A stretch of DNA of 64,000 bases, from the NCBI RefSeq assembly GCF_030263935.1, contig NZ_CP127162.1, positions 3,791,501 through 3,855,500 on the forward strand, in the 5' to 3' direction. The notes beneath the pieces are model-generated. The model did no database searches, was not told where the DNA came from, and worked only from the letters and a program-made list of their open reading frames with translations. Position 1 is the first letter of the stretch; each line of letters opens with the position of its first letter. The DNA comes from Paenibacillus polygoni (lineage in GTDB: Bacteria; Bacillota; Bacilli; Paenibacillales; Paenibacillaceae). This document shows positions 9,129-18,200 of the stretch, piece by piece. A program made the position numbers and the translations under genes.

Positions 9129-10481
9129 TTATATTATAATCTTAGCTTGGTTTTCTTGGTTTTCCATGACACGTACGAGTTGTCCTTCGCTTGCGTCCAC
9201 GCCAGCCTTCGTCATTTTGACACGGCACAGCTGGCCTACAAGTTCTTCGGAACCGTCAAACTCCATTTGGATGTAGTTATCACTATATCCATGCAGTCTG
9301 CCGCTGACTCTGCCTTCTTTAGCGTTTCCTTCCGGAATAACTTCCAGCACCTCGCCCACAAATTTCTGAGCGTAAGCCAGCTTCATGGAGTCAGATAATT
9401 GTAAAAGTTCCTGAACGCGTGCATTCTTCACTTCTTCATCTACTTGATCTTCCATGCGAGCAGCCGGAGTACCGGTACGTTTGGAATAAGGGAACACATG
9501 CATTTCCGAGAAATTGATGGCTTTCATAAGTTCGTATCCATTTCTGTACATCTCATCTGTTTCCCCCGGGAATCCAACGATTACATCCGTTGTAATCCCT
9601 ACTTCCGGCATGGCTTCACGAATGCGAAGCATTTTGTTATAGAACTGTTCTGTTGTATACTTACGGCGCATCCGTTTCAGGACGTTATCATCCCCCGCTT
9701 GGAGCGGAATATGAAAATGGCGGCACATTTTTGATGAGCGGTTTAGCACATCGAGCATACGATCGTCGATTTGGCTAGCCTCAATGGAGCTGATCCGAAT
9801 ACGTTCTAATCCGTCTACACGGTCTAAATCCCATAAAAGGCTCGACAAGTCATAATTGTCCAGATCATCACCATAGCCGCCTGTATGAATACCAGTTAAC
9901 ACAATCTCCTTGTATCCGGCTTCTACGAGCTGATGAGCCTGCGTAATAATACTCTGCGAATCACGGCTGCGAGATAAACCTCTTGCCCATGGGATAATAC
10001 AGAACGTACAGAAATTGTTGCACCCATCTTGAATTTTCAAAAATGCCCGGGTACGGTCTGCAAAATCAGGTACGTCCATTTCTTCAAACACACGCGTTTT
10101 CATAATATTCCGTACTGCATTAACCGGCTCACGAGTTTGCTTGATTTGGTTGACGTACGGGATGATTTTATCACGGTCCTGGTTACCTACAACAAGGTCT
10201 ACTCCGGGAATATCCATAATCTCAGCTGGTGAAGTTTGTGCATAGCAACCTGTTACTGCAATAATAGCATTAGGATTACGGCGAACAGCGCGGCGAATAA
10301 TCTGCCGACTCTTTTTGTCGCCTGTGTTCGTAACCGTACAAGTGTTAATCAGATAGACATCTGCTGTCTGAGAATCAAAATCTACTTGCTCGTATCCTGC
10401 ATCTTTAAATTGTTGCCAAATGGCTTCAGTATCATAAAAGTTAACTTTACAACCCAAGGTGTAAAACGCCACGGATGGCAT
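9129..10481 (-). CDS. mtaB: tRNA (N6-threonylcarbamoyladenosine(37)-C2)-methylthiotransferase MtaB
   Basis: Radical SAM enzyme that converts t6A37 to ms2t6A37 in tRNAs reading ANN codons (YqeV in B. subtilis); 450 residues, normal size. The UPF0004 domain has cysteines in TLGCKVNF, INTCTVTN and VTGCYAQ. The radical SAM cluster motif is CNNFCTFC in IQDGCNNFCTFCIIPWARG. A TRAM domain is expected at the C-terminal end. The ATG follows the rsmE stop by two bases, with GGGAGG inside the end of rsmE, so the two genes are coupled. This is the last gene of the dnaJ-prmA-rsmE-mtaB string known from Bacillales. Confidence 0.96.
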   Translation of the reverse strand: MPSVAFYTLGCKVNFYDTEAIWQQFKDAGYEQVDFDSQTADVYLINTCTVTNTGDKKSRQIIRRAVRRNPNAIIAVTGCYAQTSPAEIMDIPGVDLVVGNQDRDKIIPYVNQIKQTREPVNAVRNIMKTRVFEEMDVPDFADRTRAFLKIQDGCNNFCTFCIIPWARGLSRSRDSQSIITQAHQLVEAGYKEIVLTGIHTGGYGDDLDNYDLSSLLWDLDRVDGLERIRISSIEASQIDDRMLDVLNRSSKMCRHFHIPLQAGDDNVLKRMRRKYTTEQFYNKMLRIREAMPEVGITTDVIVGFPGETDEMYRNGYELMKAINFSEMHVFPYSKRTGTPAARMEDQVDEEVKNARVQELLQLSDSMKLAYAQKFVGEVLEVIPEGNAKEGRVSGRLHGYSDNYIQMEFDGSEELVGQLCRVKMTKAGVDASEGQLVRVMENQENQAKIII

Positions 10482-10483
10482 AA

Positions 10484-11254
10484 TTACATTCCTCCCATTT
10501 CCTCAGTTTCATATAAGATACATGTTAAAGCCAGCATCCCGGCCGTTTCTGCTCGCAAAATTCGTTTACCTAGTCCAACTGACTTTGCTCCCGCTGCTTC
10601 CGCTGCTTCAGACTCCCCTGTAGTAAATCCGCCTTCTGGGCCCACGATCACAAGAACACAGGGATCTATACTTGGATCTGCTTTCAGTTTGTCAGCAAAT
10701 GGCTTCACCACATCGCGCAGCTGCAATCCTTGTTCTTTTTCATAACAATAACATACGAGATCATAGTCTTCAAAAGAAGCCAAAAGTTCTTTCCATGACT
10801 TTGATTCCGTGATCTCCGGAACTTTGTTGCGATGGCTTTGCTCGGCTGCTTCTTTGGCAATTTTCCGCCAGCGCTCCAGACGTTTGCCTTCTTTCTTGGC
10901 ATCATACTGCACGATGGTTCGCTCCGAGACGAAAGGAACAAACACGGCAGCTCCAATTTCAGTGCATTTCTGGATAACCAGTTCCATCTTGTCCCCTTTA
11001 GGCAAGCTTTGGGCGATGGTTACCGAAACTTTAGGTTCATGGTCCATAGGCAGCCACTCTAGGATAGACACCGTTACTTGTGAAGCTTCGATCTCCGAGA
11101 TTTCAGTCAGCGCTTCCCGGGAAACTCCGTCGCTTACGATCAGCTTATCCCCTGGCTTGCCGCGCATTACCTTTGTAATATGTCTTGCATCGTCGCCAGT
11201 AATGATGGCTTGATGTTCCTCCAGCTGATTTGGTTCAATAAAATAACGCTGCAT
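10484..11254 (-). CDS. rsmE: 16S rRNA (uracil(1498)-N3)-methyltransferase RsmE
   Basis: SPOUT-family methyltransferase that modifies U1498 of 16S rRNA (YqeU); 256 residues. The SPOUT knot is recognisable in VIVGPEGGFTTGE and in SVGLGKRILRAETA, which form the SAM-binding region. The N-terminal part (MQRYFIEPNQ onward) is the PUA-like RNA-binding domain. It is placed between the M50 protease gene and mtaB on the same strand, as in other Bacillales. Confidence 0.95.
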   Translation of the reverse strand: MQRYFIEPNQLEEHQAIITGDDARHITKVMRGKPGDKLIVSDGVSREALTEISEIEASQVTVSILEWLPMDHEPKVSVTIAQSLPKGDKMELVIQKCTEIGAAVFVPFVSERTIVQYDAKKEGKRLERWRKIAKEAAEQSHRNKVPEITESKSWKELLASFEDYDLVCYCYEKEQGLQLRDVVKPFADKLKADPSIDPCVLVIVGPEGGFTTGESEAAEAAGAKSVGLGKRILRAETAGMLALTCILYETEEMGGM

Positions 11255-11374
11255 GGATCTATGATCACCTGTCTTTTCATATCAATGGTTTAGATTAAAA
11301 TACAGTGCTTGTCATGAAAATGACCACATTACATGTTACAACTTTTCATGCCTTCTGACTACCCTTAAAAGACT

Positions 11375-11417
11375 GGCAGCAGAGACTTCCTGGGCTGTGT
11401 GCCCATTGATCCCTGCC
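11375..11417 (-). terminator. Stem-loop between the M50 protease gene and rsmE
   Basis: On the minus strand GGCAGGGA pairs imperfectly with TCTCTGCTGCC, enclosing an inner GGGC/GCCC stem. It is followed by GTCTTTTAAGG, so the T run is short. It may be a weak terminator or an attenuating structure; the 190-base gap it occupies holds no reading frame of note. Confidence 0.4.
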
Positions 11418-11444
11418 ACCCCTCTTTTTATGATTGTTCTACGA

Positions 11445-12122
11445 TTAAGCAAAAATCGTCATGATCATATGTGCAATGCCCACATACCAACTCATTGACA
11501 GCTCATATAAAGGAGTAATGGTGTAACGGCTCAGCGGGGTAATAACAAGAATCAAGAAAATCAACATAGACCATTGTTCCAATTTGTGCAGACTCATTCG
11601 CGCGGAAGGAGACACAAGTTCCTCAACAATTCGGTACCCGTCAAGCGGAGGGAGAGGAATGAGGTTAAAGAAAAACAAGAAAAAGTTCGTTACATTAAAA
11701 ATAGAGAAAAAAGTGGAGATGGCAAAAACAATTCTTTGATTCTCGATGGATTCCATAACTCCAAACTGAACAAGAAGTGCATACGTAATCGTACCGAGAA
11801 CAGCAAGAAGCAAGTTACTCAGAGGTCCAGCCGCTGATACAACCACACTCATCATACGGCGTTTCTCGAAGTTATCTCGATTTACCGGGATGGGACGCGC
11901 CCATCCAAATCCGGCAATGACGAGCAGCAGCAGTCCAAAAAGATCAAAATGAACTGCTGGATTGAGTGTCATGCGTCCAAGCAATCTTGCGGTTGGATCC
12001 CCAAATTTATTAGCAAAGTACGCATGAGAAAATTCATGGACCGTAAATGCTATAATAATCGTCAGAATAAAGAAAGGAAGACGATCTAGGTCATAGAAAA
12101 AAAACTGATTAAGAACCTCCAT
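11445..12122 (-). CDS. Site-2 protease family (M50) membrane metalloprotease
   Basis: A 225-residue multi-spanning zinc protease. The catalytic motif HEFSH is at residues 29-33, inside the first membrane segment, and the second active-site motif NLIPLPPLDGYR lies near residue 155, supplying the third zinc ligand. There is no PDZ domain, so this is the short group of M50 peptidases rather than RseP or SpoIVFB; the substrate is unknown. The ATG follows the prmA stop by three bases, and its ribosome-binding site (GAGGAAA) is in the last codons of prmA. That indicates co-expression with the heat-shock/ribosome-modification string. Confidence 0.88.
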   Translation of the reverse strand: MEVLNQFFFYDLDRLPFFILTIIIAFTVHEFSHAYFANKFGDPTARLLGRMTLNPAVHFDLFGLLLLVIAGFGWARPIPVNRDNFEKRRMMSVVVSAAGPLSNLLLAVLGTITYALLVQFGVMESIENQRIVFAISTFFSIFNVTNFFLFFFNLIPLPPLDGYRIVEELVSPSARMSLHKLEQWSMLIFLILVITPLSRYTITPLYELSMSWYVGIAHMIMTIFA

Positions 12123-12125
12123 TTT

Positions 12126-13088
12126 TTATTTCCTCGACACAAAAGCGAGCCAATCATCTTCACGGTGAATATCAATGATGTCGAAACCGGCTTCTTTCAG
12201 TGCTTTCTCTACAATTTCTTCTTTGTTCTTCCAGATACCGGAAGCGATATATAAACCGCCTGGTTTCAAGCCCTGATACACATCTCCGATAAAGAGCAAA
12301 ATCACTTCAGCAAGAATGTTAGCCACAACTACATCAACTGGCATACTTACTCCAAGTGCATTATCCTGTTTGTCCAGTATGGACAGCAGATCACTTTCAT
12401 AGACGGTAATGTCGTGTTCGAGTCCGTTCAGGCGGCTGTTCTCTTCAGCACTTTGCACGGCAACCGGATCAAGATCAAGTGCTAGCACATGTTTTGCTCC
12501 AAGTTTTACCGCGCCGATCGCCAGAATCCCTGATCCCGTTCCTACGTCGATGATTTCCTCCCCGCCTTGAAGATATTGCTCAAGCGCACGCAGACATAGA
12601 GAAGTCGTTGGATGTGCTCCTGTTCCAAAAGCCATCCCCGGGTCAATCTCGATAATTTTCTCAGCAGGGCTTGCCGGTACATATTCCTCCCATGTAGGCT
12701 TAATGACCAGCTGATCTGATACTTTTAGCGGTTTGAAATATTGTTTCCACGCATTTGCCCAGCTGTCTTCATCTACTTGCTGTACCGAAATATCTGCCTT
12801 TCCAGCATCAATATTAAACTCCTTGAGTTCTTCGATGCGAGGATGAATGGCGTTCATTACTTCTGTCATATTCACTGTATCTGCAAAATACCCTTTAATT
12901 ACAGCTTCGCCTTCAGGAATATCATTCAGCGGTTGATCATACAGTTCTCCATACTCCGTTGATCTCTTTTTGTTCAGTGTCCCTGATTCTTCAATGGATA
13001 CACCGCCTGCACCTGCTTCGTGCAGAAAATTGGAGATCATCTCCACGGCTTCTTCCGTTGTATGTATTGTTATTTCATTCCAAATCAT
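12126..13088 (-). CDS. prmA: Ribosomal protein L11 methyltransferase PrmA
   Basis: SAM-dependent trimethylation of ribosomal protein L11 (YqeT); 320 residues. The N-terminal substrate-recognition part is followed by a linker and a Rossmann methyltransferase domain with DPGMAFGTGAHPTT, the glycine loop DVGTGSGILAIGA, and the VVANILAEV motif. The preceding ribosome-binding site is somewhat distant (GGAGG about 13 bases before the ATG), but no better start is visible. A candidate promoter TTGTGC-18-TACAAT lies about 50 bases upstream, so it may be transcribed independently of dnaJ. Confidence 0.95.
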   Translation of the reverse strand: MIWNEITIHTTEEAVEMISNFLHEAGAGGVSIEESGTLNKKRSTEYGELYDQPLNDIPEGEAVIKGYFADTVNMTEVMNAIHPRIEELKEFNIDAGKADISVQQVDEDSWANAWKQYFKPLKVSDQLVIKPTWEEYVPASPAEKIIEIDPGMAFGTGAHPTTSLCLRALEQYLQGGEEIIDVGTGSGILAIGAVKLGAKHVLALDLDPVAVQSAEENSRLNGLEHDITVYESDLLSILDKQDNALGVSMPVDVVVANILAEVILLFIGDVYQGLKPGGLYIASGIWKNKEEIVEKALKEAGFDIIDIHREDDWLAFVSRK

Positions 13089-13214
13089 AAGTTTATAATT
13101 TCCTCCCCTGTCTTCATCTTTCCCATTGTACTATATATCCTGCAATGAGCACAAAAACTCTGTGTTCATCATGTTCACAGTTATGTCCAGGTGCTTATCC
13201 GATTATAGCAGCAC

Positions 13215-13247
13215 ATAAAAAAGCACCGGCCTTGAGCCGATGCTTGC
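13215..13247 (-). terminator. Terminator after the 65-codon gene
   Basis: AAGCATCGGC-TCAAG-GCCGGTGCTT followed by a T run on the minus strand, with one mismatch in the stem. It ends the transcript of the two small genes between dnaJ and prmA. Confidence 0.85.
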
Positions 13248-13254
13248 ACTTCTT

Positions 13255-13452
13255 CTATTTCTGTCCAAATCTGAAATCATGTAAATCTTTAGTCTGACGA
13301 CGGTCCGCAGCTGCACTGCGGTTCAAAGCTTCAATATCTTCAAGGTCCGCTTCTATACTGCTGAATTCCACATCTTCCACCTTAGAGGATTGTAATTCTT
13401 TTATTTTTTCGGTCTTTGTCTTCACCTTATCAATCCGTTTATTATGTGACAT
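13255..13452 (-). CDS. Small charged protein of unknown function, 65 residues
   Basis: I do not assign a function. The protein is highly charged and soluble-looking (MSHNKRIDKVKTKTEKIKE at the start, AAADRRQTKDLHDFRFGQ near the end), with no membrane segment or cysteine. The ...ADRR... element recalls small YfhD-type proteins of Bacillus, but that is only an impression. The gene looks genuine: AAGGAGG lies eight bases before the ATG and a strong terminator follows. It lies 35 bases downstream of the next small gene on the same strand. Confidence 0.65.
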   Translation of the reverse strand: MSHNKRIDKVKTKTEKIKELQSSKVEDVEFSSIEADLEDIEALNRSAAADRRQTKDLHDFRFGQK

Positions 13453-13487
13453 TTGATCTTCCTCCTTACAATGAATTTAATATTGTA

Positions 13488-13850
13488 TTAAATAAATCCA
13501 CCCGACTGCTCGATAATGGCAAGCGCCTCATGATGGGAAGACTCATCAACTACAACCGTTAACAGAATATCTTTTCCTGTTGGTCCGCCTCCGCCTCCAT
13601 CACTCATTCCGCTCGCTGTAACGTCGGCAGCGGCAAGTACTCCTGCATCCTTTGTAAACGTGCCATCCTGAGTCACAGAAGCGAGGCTGCTCATGGTACT
13701 TGTCAAGATCGGATCATTACTGCCTTCACCCGCATATCTGCTGAAACGGTCAATTGACATATGTTCCACTTTTAATCCTTGCAGCTTTGCAGCAACGCTC
13801 TGAGCTTGTTCAGGGGTATTGAAGTAAGCAAGAATATTTTTTTCTGTCAC
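13488..13850 (-). CDS. Conserved hypothetical protein with glycine-rich segment, about 120 residues
   Basis: Function unknown. The N-terminal part (TEKNILAYFNTPEQAQSVAA) resembles the fold of small stress proteins that begin with a beta strand and a helix, as in YflT-type proteins. A GGGGG segment near residue 85 precedes a second alpha/beta unit ending in IIEQSGGFI. The longest frame begins at 13874, but that ATG has no ribosome-binding site, whereas AAGGCGGTG precedes a GTG at 13850, so I chose the latter. It lies between the dnaJ terminator and the 65-codon gene and so forms a separate two-gene unit. A stress-related role would be inference from position and fold only. Confidence 0.6.
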   Translation of the reverse strand: MTEKNILAYFNTPEQAQSVAAKLQGLKVEHMSIDRFSRYAGEGSNDPILTSTMSSLASVTQDGTFTKDAGVLAAADVTASGMSDGGGGGPTGKDILLTVVVDESSHHEALAIIEQSGGFI

Positions 13851-13943
13851 GTCAGTACACCGCCTTTTTTTCATCTCATAAGAAATCCAATGATCAAGTA
13901 AAGTTCAAGTTTAGAATACCGCACAACCTGTTTTTTTATACGC

Positions 13944-13982
13944 AAAAAAGACTGCTCATTCTTAAGATGAACAGTCTTTTTT
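13944..13982. terminator. Terminator at the end of the hrcA-grpE-dnaK-dnaJ operon
   Basis: AAAAAAGACTG...CAGTCTTTTTT forms a symmetrical hairpin with A and T runs, so it can act on either strand. It begins seven bases after the dnaJ stop on the minus strand. Confidence 0.88.
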
Positions 13983-13989
13983 CTGCCTA

Positions 13990-15114
13990 TTAGTCTCCAC
14001 GGAACGCACGTTTTACACGATCAAAGAAAGATTGCTCATTCTCATGCGTTTGTTCTCCGTTCAGCGCAGCAAACTCACGAAGCAAATCTTTTTGCTCTTC
14101 GCTTAGTTTGCTTGGAGTGACAACAACAACCTTAACATGCTGATCGCCCTGGCCGCTTCCGCGAAGATGCGGAACCCCTTTTCCTCTAAGTCGGAAATAA
14201 GTTCCGGTCTGCGTACCTGCCGGGATTTTCAGTTTCACTTTTTCTCGCAAGGTTGGAATTTCAATCTCATCACCAAGTGCCGCTTGCGCAAATGTCAGTG
14301 GAATTTCACAGTAGATATCATTTCCTTCTCTTTCGAAGAAGTCATGTGATTTCACACGAATTACAATATATAGATCGCCCGCAGGACCTCCGCGTAATCC
14401 GCCTTCACCTTCACCGCTCATACGCAGCTGAGCACCATCATCCACACCTGCTGGAATTTTGACGTGAATCTTGCGTTGTTTCCGAACTTTACCGCTTCCT
14501 TGGCAAGTCGTACATTTTTCCTTAATGATTTTCCCAGAACCACCACAGTTAGAGCAAGCACGGCGATTCACCATACGTCCGAATGGTGTATTCTGAACCA
14601 CTTCTTCTTGACCGCTGCCATGACATACGGAACAAGTTTCTGGTTTCGTTCCTGGTTTTGCACCGGAACCATGACATGTATCGCAGCTCTCTGTCCGCGG
14701 GATCGTAATATCGGATTCTTTACCGAATACCGCTTCCTTGAACTCAATAGTCATCGTGTACTGAAGATCGTTACCTCGCTGCGGTGCATTTGGATCTCTG
14801 CGTCCGCCGCCTCCGCCGCCAAAGAACATATCGAAAATGTCGCCGAATCCACCAAAATCTTGAGCTCCGCCAAAGCCGCCCATTCCTTGATTCGGATCGA
14901 CATGACCATATTGATCATATGTTGCCCGCTTCTGTCCGTCACTAAGAACGTCATAAGCTTCTTTTACTTCCTTAAATTTCGTTTCCGCATCGGCTGCCTT
15001 GTTCACATCCGGGTGATATTGACGGGCCAACTTACGGTATGCTTTTTTAATTTCATCTTCACCAGCGTTTTTGCTAACGCCTAGTACCTCATAGTAGTCA
15101 CGCTTATCAGCCAC
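13990..15114 (-). CDS. dnaJ: Chaperone DnaJ
   Basis: Hsp40 co-chaperone of DnaK that stimulates its ATPase and delivers unfolded substrates. The J domain (about residues 1-70, [15 protein letters not shown]) is followed by a Gly/Phe region with [13 protein letters not shown]. Four CxxCxGxG zinc motifs follow ([32 protein letters not shown]), then the C-terminal substrate domains. The open frame reaches 15186, but a GTG at 15114 preceded by GGGGGTGG gives the standard start [11 protein letters not shown] and a normal length of 374. It is last in the CIRCE-controlled operon, before a strong terminator. Confidence 0.97.
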   Translation of the reverse strand: MADKRDYYEVLGVSKNAGEDEIKKAYRKLARQYHPDVNKAADAETKFKEVKEAYDVLSDGQKRATYDQYGHVDPNQGMGGFGGAQDFGGFGDIFDMFFGGGGGGRRDPNAPQRGNDLQYTMTIEFKEAVFGKESDITIPRTESCDTCHGSGAKPGTKPETCSVCHGSGQEEVVQNTPFGRMVNRRACSNCGGSGKIIKEKCTTCQGSGKVRKQRKIHVKIPAGVDDGAQLRMSGEGEGGLRGGPAGDLYIVIRVKSHDFFEREGNDIYCEIPLTFAQAALGDEIEIPTLREKVKLKIPAGTQTGTYFRLRGKGVPHLRGSGQGDQHVKVVVVTPSKLSEEQKDLLREFAALNGEQTHENEQSFFDRVKRAFRGD

Positions 15115-15264
15115 TCTTCCACCCCCATACCTTTTACAAACATAACTATAAACATAACGTATATACGTGACAAAAGGAAGAATCAAAGCACGAAATTACT
15201 CCGGCTTTGACCTTCCCATGCTTGTCACTTGTAAGGCTTATGATCGTTTTTTACAAACGATTAT

Positions 15265-17106
15265 TTATTTTTTATCCTCATCTACAACTTCATAGTCAGC
15301 ATCAACGACATTATCGCGTCCGCCTGCATTTTGCTGTGCGTCTGCACCTGCACCTTGCGCTTCAGCTGCTTGCTGAGCTTGCTCATACAGTTTTACAGAC
15401 AATTGCTGAACGATTTCAGTAAGTTCCTCTGTAGCAGCTTTGATCTCTTCAACGTTGTCGGATTCAAGCGTTTTTTGCAGTTTTTCTTTCGCTGCATTTG
15501 CTTTTTCTACTTCTCCTGCGTCTGCTTTTTCACCGAGGTCTTTAATTGTTTTATCTACAGAGTAGATTAATTGGTCAGCCGTATTTTTCACTTCAACAAG
15601 TTCTCTGCGTTTTTTATCTTCTTCTGCATGAAGTTCAGCGTCTTTCATCATTTGTTCAACTTCTGCATCTGTCAAACCGCTGGAAGATGTGATTGTGATT
15701 TTTTGTGTTTTATTTGTACCTTTATCTGTAGCAGATACGTTAACAATACCGTTCGCATCGATGTCAAAAGTAACTTCGATTTGAGGTACACCGCGTGGTG
15801 CTGGAGGAATATCTCCTAGCATAAAGCGGCCGAGTGTTTTGTTACCCGCTGCCATTTCGCGTTCCCCTTGAAGTACGTGGATTTCAACGCTTGGTTGGTT
15901 ATCCGCATAAGTAGAGAACACTTGGGATTTACTTGTTGGGATCGTTGTGTTACGTTCGATCATTTTTGTAAATACTCCGCCTGCAGTTTCAATACCAAGG
16001 GACAATGGAGTTACGTCAAGAAGAACAACGTCTTTTACATCACCAGTAAGTACGCCGGCTTGTACTGCTGCACCAAGAGCAACAACTTCGTCTGGGTTAA
16101 CGCCTTTATGAGGGTCTTTACCAGTAAGTCTCTTAATTGCTTCTTGTACTGCTGGGATACGAGTTGATCCACCAACAAGTACTACTTTGTCGATATCGTT
16201 AGCTGTCATACCTGCATCACTCAAAGCTTGACGAGTTGGGCCGAGTGTACGCTCTACCAGGTTCGCAGAAATTTCTTCAAATTTCGCACGAGTCAAGTTC
16301 ATTTCTAAGTGTTGCGGTACGCCGTCTGCTACAGTAATGAACGGAAGGGAAATCGTTGTTGTCAGTACGCCGGACAACTCTTTTTTCGCTTTTTCCGCAG
16401 CATCTTTCAAACGTTGTACTGCTGCTTTATCTTTGCTCAGATCAATACCTTGATCTTTTTTGAATTCACTTACCATGTAATCAATGATGACTTGGTCAAA
16501 ATCGTCACCGCCAAGGCTGTTGTCACCGCTAGTTGCTTTTACTTCGAAGAATCCATCACCAAGTTCAAGGATCGATACGTCAAATGTACCGCCGCCAAGG
16601 TCATATACCAGGATCGTTTGATCTTCGGATTTTTCAAGACCGTAAGCAAGTGCTGCAGCTGTTGGCTCGTTGACAATACGAAGAACTTCAAGACCTGCAA
16701 TTTTACCAGCATCTTTTGTTGCTTGACGTTGACCGTCATTAAAGTAAGCTGGAACTGTGATAACCGCTTGAGTTACCGGTTGGCCAAGATAAGCCTCTGC
16801 ATCAGCTTTCAATTTTTGCAAGATCATTGCAGAAATTTCTTGAGCGGAGTAATCTTTTCCATCGATTGTTTCTTTATGGCTTGTGCCCATATGACGTTTG
16901 ATAGAGCTGATCGTACGATCAGGGTTTGTGATTGCTTGACGTTTTGCAGTTTCACCTACAACACGTTCACCATCTTTTTTAAAACCTACTACGGAAGGGG
17001 TAGTACGTCCGCCTTCTGGGTTAGGGATAACGACAGCTTCGCCGCCTTCCATAACTGCTACGCAAGAGTTTGTGGTTCCAAGGTCAATACCAATAACTTT
17101 ACTCAT
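15265..17106 (-). CDS. dnaK: Chaperone DnaK (Hsp70)
   Basis: ATP-dependent Hsp70 chaperone, 613 residues. The nucleotide-binding domain shows [14 protein letters not shown] at the N-terminus, [14 protein letters not shown] and [13 protein letters not shown]. The substrate domain follows, then a C-terminal lid ending in Gly/Ala/Gln-rich sequence and [12 protein letters not shown]. The frame is open to 17157; the ATG at 17106 is chosen because AAGGAGG lies nine bases upstream and [10 protein letters not shown] is the standard start. It stands between grpE and dnaJ, with a 300-base spacer on the grpE side. Confidence 0.98.
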   Translation of the reverse strand: MSKVIGIDLGTTNSCVAVMEGGEAVVIPNPEGGRTTPSVVGFKKDGERVVGETAKRQAITNPDRTISSIKRHMGTSHKETIDGKDYSAQEISAMILQKLKADAEAYLGQPVTQAVITVPAYFNDGQRQATKDAGKIAGLEVLRIVNEPTAAALAYGLEKSEDQTILVYDLGGGTFDVSILELGDGFFEVKATSGDNSLGGDDFDQVIIDYMVSEFKKDQGIDLSKDKAAVQRLKDAAEKAKKELSGVLTTTISLPFITVADGVPQHLEMNLTRAKFEEISANLVERTLGPTRQALSDAGMTANDIDKVVLVGGSTRIPAVQEAIKRLTGKDPHKGVNPDEVVALGAAVQAGVLTGDVKDVVLLDVTPLSLGIETAGGVFTKMIERNTTIPTSKSQVFSTYADNQPSVEIHVLQGEREMAAGNKTLGRFMLGDIPPAPRGVPQIEVTFDIDANGIVNVSATDKGTNKTQKITITSSSGLTDAEVEQMMKDAELHAEEDKKRRELVEVKNTADQLIYSVDKTIKDLGEKADAGEVEKANAAKEKLQKTLESDNVEEIKAATEELTEIVQQLSVKLYEQAQQAAEAQGAGADAQQNAGGRDNVVDADYEVVDEDKK

Positions 17107-17362
17107 GGATAATATCCTCCTTCTGTATGTGCAGGCTTTCAAGGCCCTTTTATTCAATGTATATCATTCGTAGAAAGTCAGTGACTTACCCCGAATTATT
17201 TATTGGAAATCTATAATCATGTATAACGTTGAACACGTTAGAACATCTAAGTAATACATGTATGACATGACATTCAAATGTTATAACATTTAAACACAGA
17301 GTATAAACATTTCATGCAGTCTTTTCGACTGGCACCGAAATGTTCATACCTAAGTTTATGTC

Positions 17363-17407
17363 AATCCATGATTTTGCCCTTCTTTCGAATGGCTTGGATC
17401 ATGGATT
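17363..17407 (-). repeat. Inverted repeat directly after grpE
   Basis: AATCCATGAT (17363-17372) and ATCATGGATT (17398-17407) are perfect complements directly abutting the grpE stop codon. No T run follows. The 300-base grpE-dnaK spacer otherwise holds short palindromes (for example CAGTCTTTTCGACTG) but no reading frame and no second CIRCE. It may be an mRNA processing or stabilising structure that sets the grpE/dnaK ratio. Confidence 0.45.
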
Positions 17408-18004
17408 TTACATGCTCACTTTAACCATCGCTGGGCGAAGTACTCTATCTTTAATCATGTAGCCTTTTTGTACTTCCTCCACTACGATACCTTCCTCATA
17501 CTCATCACTTTCAACCTGCATGATCGCTTGGTGGAACTCCGGATTAAACGGCTGACCCACCGTGTTCATAACAGTAAGACCCTCCGCTCCGAGGACACCC
17601 TCCAGTTGTCGGAAGATCATGTTCACTCCTTTAATAAAGGAGTCAGCATCTGTATTTGAATCAGCAGTGCTCATCGCACGTTCAAAGTTATCAATGACTG
17701 GTACAAGTTCAGTGATTAGCTTCGTCGTAGCATATTTCGCTAGGTCTTCCTTCTCCTTTTGAGTACGGCGACGGAAGTTATCGAAATCAGCTTGCGTACG
17801 TAGATAACGTTTCTCGTTCTCTTCAGCGAGTGCTTTGAATTTAGCAGTTTCAGGATCAAGTACCTCTGCTTCCGTTTCCTCTTGTGCTGATTCAGCAGAA
17901 TCATTCACCGGGTTTTGTTCTTCTGCAGCTTGATCAGCTTCATTCACTACGTTTTCTTGCGGAGTGTTTTCTTCTTTATCTACAAATGTTTGTTCATCTT
18001 TCAA
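17408..18004 (-). CDS. grpE: Nucleotide exchange factor GrpE
   Basis: ADP/ATP exchange factor for DnaK. The N-terminal 60 residues are acidic and disordered. They are followed by the long dimerisation helix (RYLRTQADFDNFRRRTQKEK) and the C-terminal beta domain ending GYMIKDRVLRPAMVKVSM. The longest frame starts at a GTG at 18013, but the ribosome-binding site AAGGAGG overlaps that codon. The TTG at 18004 has normal spacing, giving 198 residues that begin KDEQTFVDKEEN. It is second in the hrcA operon. Confidence 0.95.
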   Translation of the reverse strand: MKDEQTFVDKEENTPQENVVNEADQAAEEQNPVNDSAESAQEETEAEVLDPETAKFKALAEENEKRYLRTQADFDNFRRRTQKEKEDLAKYATTKLITELVPVIDNFERAMSTADSNTDADSFIKGVNMIFRQLEGVLGAEGLTVMNTVGQPFNPEFHQAIMQVESDEYEEGIVVEEVQKGYMIKDRVLRPAMVKVSM

Positions 18005-18200
18005 GATGTTCACCTCCTTAAAATAGGAATAAATCCACTGCTCTAATAACGCGGCCCTCTATTCATTCCACATCAGTGTGATACAGACCTGCGTTTGTCC
18101 ATAGATTTCATTATTAATCGAATCTTGTCTATTCTAAACACAGCCTGTATTTAAAAAAAGACATGATTTAGAATGACCAACTGACTATTTCCGGGCACAA

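Noticed and set aside
14464..15084. Plus-strand frame of 206 codons
   Set aside because: Antisense of dnaJ without ribosome-binding site or recognisable domain.
16309..17112. Plus-strand frame of 267 codons
   Set aside because: Exact antisense of dnaK; no ribosome-binding site and cysteine-rich composition typical of a shadow frame.
17107..17407. Second CIRCE or promoter before dnaK
   Set aside because: Several short palindromes are present, but none matches CIRCE; dnaK is taken to be read from the hrcA promoter.
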